The notes beneath the pieces are model-generated. The model saw only the letters and a program-made list of their open reading frames with translations, had not been told where the DNA came from and searched no databases. A program made the translations under genes and the position numbers. This document shows, piece after piece, positions 35,745-44,188 of a DNA stretch of 64,000 nucleotides. Every line of letters begins with the position of its first letter. Position 1 is the first letter of the stretch. The stretch is from Ignavibacteria bacterium. GTDB taxonomy: Bacteria > Bacteroidota > Ignavibacteria > Tepidaquicellales > Tepidaquicellaceae. The DNA lies in NCBI GenBank assembly GCA_019694675.1, contig JAIBBK010000013.1:21509-85508 (forward strand), given 5' to 3'.

Positions 35745-36455
35745 TCAGTCTCTTCTGCTTCCGAGAAGATTCAGAAGGAACATGAAGAGGTTGATGAAGT
35801 CAAGATAAAGAGCAAGCGCCCCTATGACCGCGGCCTTCTTTCCCTGTTCGCTGTCAAAATCCGTTGTCTGGCTCATCTGCTTTATCTTCTGAGTATCATA
35901 AGCCGTAAGTCCGGTGAATACGAGCACCCCGACTATGCTGATTATCCAGTTCATCATAGGGCTCTTCAGGAAGATGTTCACAACAGATGCAAGTATGATC
36001 CCGATCAAAGCCATAAAGAGATAAGTGCCGAACTTTGAAAGGTCCATCTTAGTGACATATCCGAATACGCTCACTCCGGCAAACATTCCGGCGCAGATCA
36101 GGAATGTGGAGGCGATCGATGCACCTGTGAAAACCATGAACAATATTGAAAACGTGAGTCCTGTCAGAGCTGAATACAGGAAGAATGCTCCGATGGCTAC
36201 ACCCGACGGGATCCTGTTTATTGCCGCCGATAATCCGAACACAATTGCTATCTGCACTATGAACAGCCCGAAATAAAGAAAGGGGCTTGTCGCGAGCTTA
36301 TATGAGAATTCTGATCCGGCAACACCATAAGCTATGACTCCTGTTATGGCAAGTCCCATTGCCATCCAGTTATATACATTTAGTAGAAACTTCCTGGTTG
36401 TTTCAGAAGAAAAGGAAGCGTCTATTGCTCCGGTCCGTGAAGGAAATTGATTCAT
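35745..36455 (-). CDS. Bax inhibitor-1/YccA family membrane protein
   Basis: This 236-aa polytopic protein has seven hydrophobic stretches. Family landmarks are FLLNVYNWMAMGLAITGVIAYG near the N-terminus, GLTFSILFMVF and the conserved GLTAYDTQKIKQM near the C-terminus, where the Asp of AYDTQ belongs to the proton- and calcium-sensing di-aspartyl region. Bacterial homologues are pH-sensitive calcium-leak channels or quality-control interactors of FtsH. Convergent with the NlpC/P60 gene. Confidence 0.93.
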   Translation of the reverse strand: MNQFPSRTGAIDASFSSETTRKFLLNVYNWMAMGLAITGVIAYGVAGSEFSYKLATSPFLYFGLFIVQIAIVFGLSAAINRIPSGVAIGAFFLYSALTGLTFSILFMVFTGASIASTFLICAGMFAGVSVFGYVTKMDLSKFGTYLFMALIGIILASVVNIFLKSPMMNWIISIVGVLVFTGLTAYDTQKIKQMSQTTDFDSEQGKKAAVIGALALYLDFINLFMFLLNLLGSRRD

Positions 36456-36535
36456 TTGAGTATTATTAAAAATTCATGTGCGAAAATGCATTTCGGCCCA
36501 TTAAGATTCCACCTAAAAATCAAATGTACTGCTTG

Positions 36536-37996
36536 CTACTTCGGTGAATAATTCGGAGCTTCCTTCGTTATCTTTACATCATGTGGATGCGATTCCCTCA
36601 GTCCCGCATTCGTGATCATTACAAACTTTGTCTTGTTCTTCATATCTTTGATGTTCTTCGCTCCGCAATAACCCATAGCTGACCTGAGTCCGCCGATGAT
36701 CTGGTAGATCGTTTCACCGACAAATCCTTTGTAAGGAACGATACCCTCTATCCCTTCGGGAACAAGCTTGCTAATGTCATCTTCCACATCCTGAAAATAC
36801 CTGTCCTTGCTTCCCTTCTTCATCGCCTCGATCGAGCCCATTCCTCTGTAGACCTTGAAGCTCCTACCTTCGTAAAGGACCTTTTCTCCCGGCGCTTCCT
36901 CCGTGCCCGCAAACATTCCCCCGAGCATTACGGAATCTGCACCTGCCGCGATCGCTTTCGGTACGTCTCCTGTCTGCTTTATACCGCCGTCCGAGATCAC
37001 AGGCACGCCAAGCTTTGATGCTGCTGCTGAGCATTCAAGCACTGCGCTTATCTGCGGTACGCCTACTCCTGCGATCACCCGCGTAGTGCAGATGGAGCCC
37101 GCACCGATCCCGACCTTAACACAATCAGCACCGGCTTTTATCAGATCTGTAGTCGCCTCGGCAGTGGCAACATTCCCCGCTATCAGATCAACATCAAACT
37201 TTTTCCTTATCTTCTTTACCATTTCAATCACTCCCTTCGAATGGCCGTGAGCCGTGTCAATCACTATCACATCCGCGCCGGCGTTTACAAGCGCAGACAC
37301 GCGGTCGATGGTATCTGCGGAAATTCCCACAGCAGCCCCCGCCCTCAGTCTGCCGTATTTGTCTTTGCAGGCATTGGGAAACTTCTTTCTTTTCTGAATG
37401 TCTTTGAAAGTGATAAGCCCTTTGAGCTTACGGTTCTTGTCAACCACAGGAAGCTTTTCTATCCTGTACTTCTGAAGTATCACTTCCGCTTTTTCGAGGT
37501 CTGTACCTACGGGAGCAGTGATGAGCCCGTCCTTAGTCATCAGTTCTGAAACAGGCCTTGACTCGTCAGGGTCAAATCGGAGATCCCTGTTTGTGAGAAT
37601 TCCGATTAGCTGGTTCGAATCATTCACCACAGGAAATCCGGAGATCTTATATTGCTGCATAAGCCTCAAAGCATCTCCTATTGTCTTATCCGCATGCAAA
37701 GTGACAGGATCAAGTATCATTCCGCTTTCGCTTCGCTTCACCCGGTCAACCTCTTCGGCCTGCAGTTCAATGCTCATGTTCTTGTGAATGATGGCGATGC
37801 CGCCCTCCCGCGCAATGCCTATAGCCATCTCGCTTTCCGTAACCGTATCCATTGCTGCGGAAAGTATGGGGATGTTCAGTTCAATGTTCTTCGTCAGCCT
37901 TGTTTTTACGCTGACCTCTCTCGGAAGCACGGCAGATCTTCCCGGAACCAGAAGGACATCGTCAAATGTGATAGCTGTTTGTTTTATCTTAGGCAT
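36536..37996 (-). CDS. guaB: IMP dehydrogenase GuaB
   Basis: This 486-aa enzyme converts IMP to XMP with NAD+, the first committed step of GMP synthesis. The TIM-barrel catalytic domain is split by two CBS domains (about residues 92-205: [20 protein letters not shown] and [20 protein letters not shown]). The active-site loop [20 protein letters not shown] carries the nucleophilic Cys near position 303, and the flap region includes [10 protein letters not shown] and [10 protein letters not shown]. Length and motifs are standard. No purine riboswitch consensus was recognised upstream; it follows the M23 operon on the opposite side by 22 nt. Confidence 0.98.
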   Translation of the reverse strand: MPKIKQTAITFDDVLLVPGRSAVLPREVSVKTRLTKNIELNIPILSAAMDTVTESEMAIGIAREGGIAIIHKNMSIELQAEEVDRVKRSESGMILDPVTLHADKTIGDALRLMQQYKISGFPVVNDSNQLIGILTNRDLRFDPDESRPVSELMTKDGLITAPVGTDLEKAEVILQKYRIEKLPVVDKNRKLKGLITFKDIQKRKKFPNACKDKYGRLRAGAAVGISADTIDRVSALVNAGADVIVIDTAHGHSKGVIEMVKKIRKKFDVDLIAGNVATAEATTDLIKAGADCVKVGIGAGSICTTRVIAGVGVPQISAVLECSAAASKLGVPVISDGGIKQTGDVPKAIAAGADSVMLGGMFAGTEEAPGEKVLYEGRSFKVYRGMGSIEAMKKGSKDRYFQDVEDDISKLVPEGIEGIVPYKGFVGETIYQIIGGLRSAMGYCGAKNIKDMKNKTKFVMITNAGLRESHPHDVKITKEAPNYSPK

Positions 37997-38018
37997 GTTT
38001 GATGATCAGTTTCAAATT

Positions 38019-38879
38019 TCAGTTACCGGCCTGCAATAGGTCACTGTAAATATTCTCGGGAACAAGCTCACCGTCAAATGAGCGAACATACATCAGGTGA
38101 AGATGCGTCGGCGATCTCTTCGGGTAAGCGTTCTTGCCTGTTCTTCCCATTGTGCCCAGTACAGTACCCGGAACCACAAGATCTCCCACATCAACATAGA
38201 CTTCTTTCAGATGGGCGTAATAGAAAAGCCCGTTGGAAAAATTATCGTACACATATACAATGTTACCTCCCTTGATATCCATCATGTCAGTTGTCCAGTT
38301 CTTCCTTGTCTCCACAACAACGCCGCCGCTCATTGAAATGATCTCAACCGGCTTTCCGGTCCTGTCGTCAATGCAGTCCTGATCTGCATCCGCAATGAAT
38401 ATATCATGCGCCGGATGTCCGCCCGTTGAGCCGTCAAAGAAATCGAAATTGCCCGGGACATAACCGCTTCCGTTCACACCGCCGATCGCGGAGGAACCGT
38501 AGCCCTTGACAGGAAAGACCCATTCCTTGTCGGAGTACTTTCTCAGCTTGCCGGCTTTCACTTTTGCCTCCATGATATCCCAAAGCTGATTCGTGAACCG
38601 GTACATTGAGTCCATTGCGGCTTCCCTGCTCAGCTTCTTATCCCTTACAAGCCGCATTATCGGCATCCACCTTCCGGCCACTTCCTCATGTGACGCATAG
38701 AATTCCTCGTCCGGCTCAAGTGATCTGATCTTCTGAGAAATTGACGACATTGACACGCTGACCTTCTTCTGAACCACCTTTTTCTTCTTGCCGGACTTCT
38801 TCCCTTCCTGTGCATGTGCTTCAGTTAATCCAAGCAAAAGGAATGAAACTGCAAGAACCAAAAGTGTCCTAAAGATCAT
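38019..38879 (-). CDS. Exported M23-family metallopeptidase (second of tandem pair)
   Basis: This 286-aa protein has a signal peptide ([24 protein letters not shown]), a Lys-rich stretch ([14 protein letters not shown]), a helical linker, and a C-terminal lytic-transglycosylase-like M23 domain. Zinc-ligand motifs are HPAHD (H-x-x-x-D type) and the later HLH in [14 protein letters not shown] supplies the conserved His. A D/N-rich insertion ([19 protein letters not shown]) sits right after HPAHD and is shared with the neighbouring paralogue. Peptidoglycan endopeptidase activity is inferred. Its start overlaps the upstream paralogue's stop by 4 nt. Confidence 0.88.
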   Translation of the reverse strand: MIFRTLLVLAVSFLLLGLTEAHAQEGKKSGKKKKVVQKKVSVSMSSISQKIRSLEPDEEFYASHEEVAGRWMPIMRLVRDKKLSREAAMDSMYRFTNQLWDIMEAKVKAGKLRKYSDKEWVFPVKGYGSSAIGGVNGSGYVPGNFDFFDGSTGGHPAHDIFIADADQDCIDDRTGKPVEIISMSGGVVVETRKNWTTDMMDIKGGNIVYVYDNFSNGLFYYAHLKEVYVDVGDLVVPGTVLGTMGRTGKNAYPKRSPTHLHLMYVRSFDGELVPENIYSDLLQAGN

Positions 38880-39610
38880 TGTGCCTGATTTGAGTTCAGC
38901 AGATCCTGATAAAGGTCGTCAGGGATCACATTGCCGTCATTGATCAGAAATCTCGAAATATGAAGATGCGTGGGAGACCTTTGCTTGTATGCATTCAGCC
39001 CGGTTCTTCCGACTTCGGCGATCTTCTCGCACGGCATTACCATCTGCCCAAGTTCCGCTGTCACCTTATTGTTGTGGGCATAGTAATACAAAGCATCTTC
39101 TCCGGGCTCATAAATCATTATATACTTCCCTCCCCTGAGATCACTTGAGGGCTCCCACTCATCCGACATGGAAACAACTATTCCGCTTGTCATTGAAATA
39201 ACGTCAACGGGATTCCCCGATCTGTCGTCAATGCAGTCCTGATTCTTGTCGTAAATGAAGATATCATGTGCCGGATGTCCGCCATGTTTATTGCCTTCGA
39301 AAAAATCATAACCTTTCGTTACGTATCCGCTTCCGTTCTTCCCACCTATTGCGCTCGCTCCGTAGCTCCTTAACGGAAAGCACATCTCGCTCTTCTCGAA
39401 TTCATTCCCGCCTTTTCCGTAATAAAGCGCTGCGATCTGTCCTGCAAGCTCTTCAATCAGCGGCACAGCTTCCACCCGGCTTATCTTACCGTCCCTGATC
39501 TGCTTGTACAACTCGTCGAAATCATCAATGACATCAGTGACGCCGGTTGCCTGCAAAGAGGGCAATACAGTGAGAAGCATAAGAACTGCAATCAAAGAGA
39601 TCCTTCTCAT
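38876..39610 (-). CDS. Exported M23-family metallopeptidase (first of tandem pair)
   Basis: This 244-aa paralogue of the downstream gene has a signal peptide (MRRISLIAVLMLLTVLPSLQA), then an M23 domain with [13 protein letters not shown] and PTHLHISRF. The same insertion is present (IYDKNQDCIDDRSGNPVDV). Conserved blocks SYGASAIGGKNGSGYV and YDFFEGN also match the neighbour. The Lys-rich N-terminal stretch of the neighbour is absent. Overlaps of 4 nt at both ends couple it to the lipoprotein gene upstream and the second peptidase downstream. Confidence 0.88.
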   Translation of the reverse strand: MRRISLIAVLMLLTVLPSLQATGVTDVIDDFDELYKQIRDGKISRVEAVPLIEELAGQIAALYYGKGGNEFEKSEMCFPLRSYGASAIGGKNGSGYVTKGYDFFEGNKHGGHPAHDIFIYDKNQDCIDDRSGNPVDVISMTSGIVVSMSDEWEPSSDLRGGKYIMIYEPGEDALYYYAHNNKVTAELGQMVMPCEKIAEVGRTGLNAYKQRSPTHLHISRFLINDGNVIPDDLYQDLLNSNQAQ

Positions 39611-40032
39611 TCGTCTATGATCTCGATTTCATTGCTGACAATGACGGTGCCGTCCGGCTTCAGTGCGCTTACTCTGAACTTCCCTGACCTGAGAAACTTC
39701 ACATTGTTGAAATAAACGTATTCGGATGACGGGTTGGTATCAAATGCGAATGTATCTTCCACTTCGCCCGTCTTAAGATTGGTGATGTTAATGTTGACAC
39801 TGTTTACACCAAGTGTCTTTTTGTCCTTCCTGAGGTCCACCATAACCGTGAGCGCCCCCTGAGTGTACTTCTTCGCTTTGCCGAGGCATTCATCGCTGTC
39901 AGGGTTGTAGCTTTCGCAGAAGTAAAGCTTCGAACCTTTCTCCGTGCCGAAGTTGAAACTGAAATCTGTACAGGAAGCGGCAAGGGCGGCAAATGAGATC
40001 AGGGCAATTACAAATGCTTGATAAGTTTTCAT
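39607..40032 (-). CDS. Hypothetical lipoprotein, first gene of the M23 operon
   Basis: 141 aa from the ATG at 40032. A longer frame from 40077 adds 15 residues before a clear lipoprotein signal (MKTYQAFVIALISFAALAASC, lipobox LAAS-C), so the shorter start is preferred. The mature part looks beta-rich (GALTVMVDLRKDK, VNSVNINITNLKTGEVE, GKFRVSALKPDGTVIVSNEI), consistent with an Ig-like domain. There are two further Cys (FCES, DECLG). Its stop overlaps the first M23 gene by 4 nt, so it is expected to act with those peptidases in the envelope, perhaps as an anchor or regulator (inference). Confidence 0.75.
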   Translation of the reverse strand: MKTYQAFVIALISFAALAASCTDFSFNFGTEKGSKLYFCESYNPDSDECLGKAKKYTQGALTVMVDLRKDKKTLGVNSVNINITNLKTGEVEDTFAFDTNPSSEYVYFNNVKFLRSGKFRVSALKPDGTVIVSNEIEIIDE

Positions 40033-40303
40033 GATTTTGAAAGGCAAATTACCATTATCGCTGAACTTTTTCCACACTCAAATCAGACAACATTGATTCG
40101 CAACGCTTCATCTGAGCAAATTAGGTGCCGGGGGTTGATCGGTCATCCGTCCTTCAAGCGATCTCTGTCAGTAAGAGTTTCGGTTTCGGCAACAGCTTAC
40201 TCTGCCGTGCCAAAAGAGACTCACCTATTGAAACTGAAAGAGCACTTTCAACATTTCGAATGTGCGATCAAATCCTTATGTTGGCGCAAACCAATTCACG
40301 ATT

Positions 40304-40675
40304 ATGAAGCATACTTTGTCAATTGCCGCTGCTCTGCTGATTGCAGCTTTGGTGTATTCGTGCTCTTCAACTCAGATGAGCATGTATAAGCCGTCCGACA
40401 ATGCTCCGGGATGGAGGGTGGATGTTACAAAAAAGGGCGGGATCCCTGACGAGTTCATCTGCAAGATCAACGACTCGACCGTTATGTCTTCATCATTTCC
40501 AATGATCGGCGACAGCTTTGAAAAGAACGGCACTTACAGAGGGAAGAAGGTTGTAATGTCAGGTTACAGGACCTCCGAAGAGAAGAGGGATGTGAACGGA
40601 AACATCACATCAAGCGACAAGTATCAGATCCGTGTGTTCATTGATGACAAGCTTGTTGACAAGTTCGATTTCTGA
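40304..40675 (+). CDS. Small hypothetical lipoprotein
   Basis: 123 aa from the ATG at 40304; a GTG at 40262 would extend it without adding signal features. The lipoprotein signal peptide MKHTLSIAAALLIAALVYSC ends in a lipobox (VYS-C). The short mature domain is polar (DNAPGWRVDVTKKGGIPDEF, RGKKVVMSGYRTSEEKRDVN, DDKLVDKFDF) and I recognise no family. Divergent from the M23 operon (272 nt between start codons) and convergent with the large unknown gene at 40682. Confidence 0.75.
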   Translation: MKHTLSIAAALLIAALVYSCSSTQMSMYKPSDNAPGWRVDVTKKGGIPDEFICKINDSTVMSSSFPMIGDSFEKNGTYRGKKVVMSGYRTSEEKRDVNGNITSSDKYQIRVFIDDKLVDKFDF

Positions 40676-40681
40676 GCGGAT

Positions 40682-42157
40682 TCAATGCGGCTTACCGGAC
40701 CTGCCGGAATTTCTTAGCAGGCCCTGAAGCCATACCCTGTCTGTGGCGCTGATGTCAGTCTTCATGGTCTTGCTGATCTCGTAGGACCGTTCGTCATCAC
40801 TTACCGTAAACAGCTTAGCAATGCAATTGACAAAATTGCTGAACTGCTTTGCATGCCGCTCGTGGATAATGTCTTTTCGGTTGATGTAATGGCGCACGGC
40901 ATCAATCTGACTTAATGCCGCCTCATGTTCACCGGTCATGTAATAGATCTTAAGCAGAATTGATTTTGCGCCGAGGTAGAAGGAATAATTCGGGTAATCC
41001 ACGCCCAGCAGTTGCTTAAGCGCTGACGGGTGATCTCCCCTGAAGAAGTGCAGATTTGCTCCTGCAAGACTGAGTGTCTGATCGCGGATATCGTCATGGA
41101 TCTTCAGGCTCCTTCCGGCAATGAATCTCTCAGCCCATTCAAACTCGCCAATCATGGATGCATACTTGACCGCATTGATGAAGTACATGTGATATGCAAA
41201 GTAATGCCACAGAGGTATGTCCTTATCTTCCATTTCTTTAATGATCGAAAACACTTCTCCGGCATCACTGCAATATCCTTTGTTGAATCTGTAAACAGAA
41301 TGATTGTACAGATAGATGAACATTCTGTGCTTCTCGATATTTCCGAAACTGCCTGAATGAGCTGACACATACTTGCGGAGATCATTGAACCCATTGGCAT
41401 CATCTGGGTTCATGAGCATCTTCACCGAAAGGTAATCTGCATAAAGCGACTGGTGTTCCCTCCGAAGCAGGGTGCTGTGTCTTTCCACAAAGTTCGTAAT
41501 ATCGTCAAACGCCCATGTATCAAACTCAATGGACTTCTTGTAATGAAGTTTCAGATTAAGTATCGAATAGAAATGAAGAAGTTTGATTGAAATGTAATGC
41601 AGGTCAAGTGCGAATGAGATCTTTCCCAGCTGTACTTCCGGTGATGAAAGCTGTTTTGACTTGAACTGAAAATAGATCTGTTCGGCATCCATCAGGTAAT
41701 AATAGTTCTCTGTACTGCGGGATCTTACATTGCCGAGCTTCTTCACGACATCCCTGTAATATCTTTCAAAGCTCTTCGGATAATTTCTGACCGCAGACTC
41801 CCTCATAAGCAATGAGCCCGTCAGGTACTCATCATTAAGGAGACTGTTAATTGCGAGAAATTTTTCAGTCAGCTTCGTGAAGTTCGAAAGCAGTTTTCTG
41901 ATATTGGCATCATTCTCCGCTCCATCAGCCGATGCAGGATAGATGTGCTTTGCAATATCTGCCTTCTCAATCTTGTCAAGTCCGTCTTTAGCATGGATTT
42001 TTCTGAGATAAGAGTAAAGCCTGATTATCGCATCGCTGTTGTTGAAATACTGCGATCTCAGAAATGCTCCAAGCTCCCTGAATTCCGGATTGCTTAACCC
42101 GCGAAGGATCTCCGCAAGTTTGCTGTCGCCAAGGCCGCCGGGAACTGACTTCTTCAT
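40682..42157 (-). CDS. Conserved protein of unknown function, about 500-aa alpha-helical family (second copy)
   Basis: This 491-aa paralogue of the protein at 2008-3525 has the same order of elements: LSNPEFRELGAFLRSQYFNN near the N-terminus, a helical segment ending KLLSNFTKLTEKFLAIN, a middle rich in Tyr/Phe/Leu, and a C-terminal region with HAKQFSNFVNCIAKLFTV and a final WLQGLL. There is no signal peptide, membrane helix or catalytic motif. TPR-like packing is likely. It stands alone, divergent from the cupin operon. Function unknown. Confidence 0.85.
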   Translation of the reverse strand: MKKSVPGGLGDSKLAEILRGLSNPEFRELGAFLRSQYFNNSDAIIRLYSYLRKIHAKDGLDKIEKADIAKHIYPASADGAENDANIRKLLSNFTKLTEKFLAINSLLNDEYLTGSLLMRESAVRNYPKSFERYYRDVVKKLGNVRSRSTENYYYLMDAEQIYFQFKSKQLSSPEVQLGKISFALDLHYISIKLLHFYSILNLKLHYKKSIEFDTWAFDDITNFVERHSTLLRREHQSLYADYLSVKMLMNPDDANGFNDLRKYVSAHSGSFGNIEKHRMFIYLYNHSVYRFNKGYCSDAGEVFSIIKEMEDKDIPLWHYFAYHMYFINAVKYASMIGEFEWAERFIAGRSLKIHDDIRDQTLSLAGANLHFFRGDHPSALKQLLGVDYPNYSFYLGAKSILLKIYYMTGEHEAALSQIDAVRHYINRKDIIHERHAKQFSNFVNCIAKLFTVSDDERSYEISKTMKTDISATDRVWLQGLLRNSGRSGKPH

Positions 42158-42315
42158 TCACAGTAATTTGATTCAAATTCCCCAAAATAAAGTTCACTTG
42201 CAACATTTTTGTGCAGCACTTAAGCGATCTCCGTTCACAGATGGGCAATAATGTCTTTGCACCGCCTCATGCCTGCGTGTAGTTTTGACCAACTTTTAAG
42301 ATCAATCACACAATC

Positions 42316-42588
42316 ATGGTTTACATCTATCTCAGGCACAAGGTAAGGGACTTCGACACCTGGAAGCCCTTCTTTGACAATGACTATGCATCAAGAAGAA
42401 ATTACGGCATAGAAGTGAAGAAACTCTTCCGTTCCGTTTCCGACCGCAATGACGTTCACGTTCTCTTTTCCGCCCCCTCTGAAGACAGCGTGAGGCAGAT
42501 GATCTCAAGGCAGGAGCTGAAAGACCTTATGAAGAACGCGGGCGTTGTATCGGAGCCGGAGATAAACATTCTTGAACTCACCTTATAA
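42316..42588 (+). CDS. Small dimeric alpha/beta-barrel-like protein
   Basis: This 90-aa protein has a YIYLRHKVRDFDTWKPFFDN start and a NDVHVLFSAPSEDSVRQMI strand-helix pattern, similar to ferredoxin-like dimeric barrels such as ABM/cyclase-type proteins. No catalytic residues can be named. It is the first gene of a compact plus-strand operon and precedes the cupin gene by 15 nt. The spacing suggests a shared process, but the small size makes the fold call tentative. Confidence 0.7.
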   Translation: MVYIYLRHKVRDFDTWKPFFDNDYASRRNYGIEVKKLFRSVSDRNDVHVLFSAPSEDSVRQMISRQELKDLMKNAGVVSEPEINILELTL

Positions 42589-42603
42589 ATCCGGAGACTC
42601 ACT

Positions 42604-43161
42604 ATGGTAAAGAGAGGAGATATCATCAAAGACAATACCACAGGCGATATTGTGGAGTTTCTGGAGACCGCCCGGGAAACGGGAGGGAGTTATACAAGGA
42701 TCAGGTTCACGGTCCGGCCCGGAGGATTCAGGCCTGTGGAGCATTTGCATCCGTCATTTGACGAATCATTCAAGGTGATCAGGGGCATCCTAACGGTGAA
42801 GCTTGACGGCATAATGAGTAAAGTAAATGAAGGAGATGAGGTCACACTGCCGAAAGGGATCCCTCACACGCATTACAATGATGAGCAGGCAGATCTCGTA
42901 ATGGAGCAGACTTTTGCTCCTGCGCTTGATGTGGAGCTCTTTCTCGAGAATCTGTTCGGTCTCTCATGCGACGGCAGAGTGAAGAACGGCGAGCCGGAAC
43001 TTCTGCAGGTGCTTGTGTGGCTGAAGAAACTCAAAGCAAAGACATACCTTGCAAAACTTCCCGTTGGACTTCAGGACACGCTCTCCGCCGTTCTGAGTCC
43101 GCTGGCCGGAGTTCTCGGTTACAGGGCAAGTTACAGGAAATACAGCGGAGTCGAATTCTAA
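42604..43161 (+). CDS. Cupin-domain protein
   Basis: This 185-aa cytoplasmic protein has a single cupin barrel in residues 25-110. Motif 1 is visible as PVEHLHPSFDESFKVIRGILTV (H-x-H, then E, in the metal-binding pattern) and motif 2 as GDEVTLPKGIPHTHYN (final His). The C-terminal 70 residues are helical (QVLVWLKKLKAKTYLAKLPV). Cupins of this kind may be dioxygenases, isomerases or sensors; the substrate is unknown. Second gene of the operon, 16 nt before the SnoaL-like gene. Confidence 0.88.
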   Translation: MVKRGDIIKDNTTGDIVEFLETARETGGSYTRIRFTVRPGGFRPVEHLHPSFDESFKVIRGILTVKLDGIMSKVNEGDEVTLPKGIPHTHYNDEQADLVMEQTFAPALDVELFLENLFGLSCDGRVKNGEPELLQVLVWLKKLKAKTYLAKLPVGLQDTLSAVLSPLAGVLGYRASYRKYSGVEF

Positions 43162-43177
43162 ACCAAACAGAATAATA

Positions 43178-43654
43178 ATGAAAACATTATTGATCGCAGC
43201 GGCAATTGCTTTCATTGCAACTGCAGTATCTGCACAGGACAAATCGCTGACAGAGAAGAACATAAGAAGAGCTTACGATCTTCTGAATAACAGAGACTTT
43301 GACAGCTTTTCACTCATGGTCAGTGAGAACATGATCGAGCATACTCCGTTTCCCGGACAAAAGCAGGGGCTTCAGGGGATGAAGGATGCATTTGAAATCT
43401 TATTCGGAGCTTTTCCGGATCTAAGATTTGAAGTAAAGGATGTCATAATCAGTGACGACCTCAGCAGGGCTTCAGTTCTTGTGCGACTTACCGGCACCAA
43501 CAAAGGCGAATGGATGGGAATGAAGCCGGTAAACAGGTCAATTGACATAATGGGAATTGACTGGCTCATATTCTCCGGCGGAAAAGTGAGCGAGCATTAC
43601 GGCTTCATGGATACTGACATGATGTCTCAACAGCTTGGAATGGCGAAACAGTAA
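43178..43654 (+). CDS. Exported SnoaL-like (ester cyclase-type) protein
   Basis: This 158-aa protein has a signal peptide (MKTLLIAAAIAFIATAVSAQ) followed by a SnoaL-like/NTF2-fold domain: RAYDLLNNRDFDSFSLMVSE, MIEHTPFPGQKQGLQGMKDA, FPDLRFEVKDVII, and the C-terminal SGGKVSEHYGFMDTDMMSQQ. The HT and HY histidines and the Asp are typical of the ester-cyclase subgroup. The signal peptide places this copy in the periplasm, unlike the cytoplasmic polyketide cyclases. Substrate unknown. Confidence 0.85.
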   Translation: MKTLLIAAAIAFIATAVSAQDKSLTEKNIRRAYDLLNNRDFDSFSLMVSENMIEHTPFPGQKQGLQGMKDAFEILFGAFPDLRFEVKDVIISDDLSRASVLVRLTGTNKGEWMGMKPVNRSIDIMGIDWLIFSGGKVSEHYGFMDTDMMSQQLGMAKQ

Positions 43655-43690
43655 TCATCAAACAACAAACATAAATCAAAACGATCAGAA

Positions 43691-44131
43691 GTGAAAAACA
43701 CATTCGGAAAATCCCTGTTCATTGCACTTGTCTGCATTCTGGCAGGGTCTGCGGTTTCAAGATCACAGGAGTCACTGTATAAAAGGCTGGGCGGCTACGA
43801 TGCAATCGCGGCCGTAACTGACGACTTCGTGGGAAGGCTTATTATGAACAAGGACATGTCGAGATTCTTCACAGGCACAAGCGATGATTCCAGGATAAGG
43901 ATACGTCAGCATATCATTGATTTCTTCTGCATGAAGACCGGAGGCCCGTGCGGATACACAGGCAGGTCAATGAAAGATTCGCACAAAGGCCTTAAGATCT
44001 CGGAAAGCGACTGGAACATTGCGGCGGGTCTGCTAGTGGAGACCCTCGACAATTTCAAATTGCCCGAAAAGGAAAAGAACGAGTTCCTCGGGCTGGTGAT
44101 TGAAACCAAGTCAGACATTGTGGAGAATTAA
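43691..44131 (+). CDS. Exported group 1 truncated haemoglobin
   Basis: This 146-aa protein begins at GTG 43691. Residues 1-25 form a signal peptide (KSLFIALVCILAGSAVSRSQ). The rest is a TrHb1 globin: SLYKRLGGYDAIAAV, FFTGT, FCMKTGGPCGYTGRSM and the proximal His98 in MKDSHKGLKI. The usual Tyr at B10 (DDFY in many TrHb1s) is replaced by Val here (DDFVGRL), and the distal E7 region is HIIDFF. It belongs to the GGPCxYTGR subgroup, with an extra Cys pair (Cys80, Cys87). Export to the periplasm is unusual for TrHb. A role in O2/NO chemistry is family inference. Last gene of the operon. Confidence 0.88.
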   Translation: MKNTFGKSLFIALVCILAGSAVSRSQESLYKRLGGYDAIAAVTDDFVGRLIMNKDMSRFFTGTSDDSRIRIRQHIIDFFCMKTGGPCGYTGRSMKDSHKGLKISESDWNIAAGLLVETLDNFKLPEKEKNEFLGLVIETKSDIVEN

Positions 44132-44144
44132 GCGGAAGAACAAA

Positions 44145-44182
44145 CGGCCATGCTCAGGCATTCACTGCCGCAGGCATGGCCG
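44145..44182. terminator. Hairpin between convergent genes, possible bidirectional terminator
   Basis: CGGCCATGC at 44145-44153 pairs perfectly with GCATGGCCG at 44174-44182. It lies between the stop of the truncated haemoglobin gene and the stop of the MscS-type gene. There is no long T tract on either strand, so termination strength is uncertain. Confidence 0.55.
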
Positions 44183-44188
44183 AAATAA

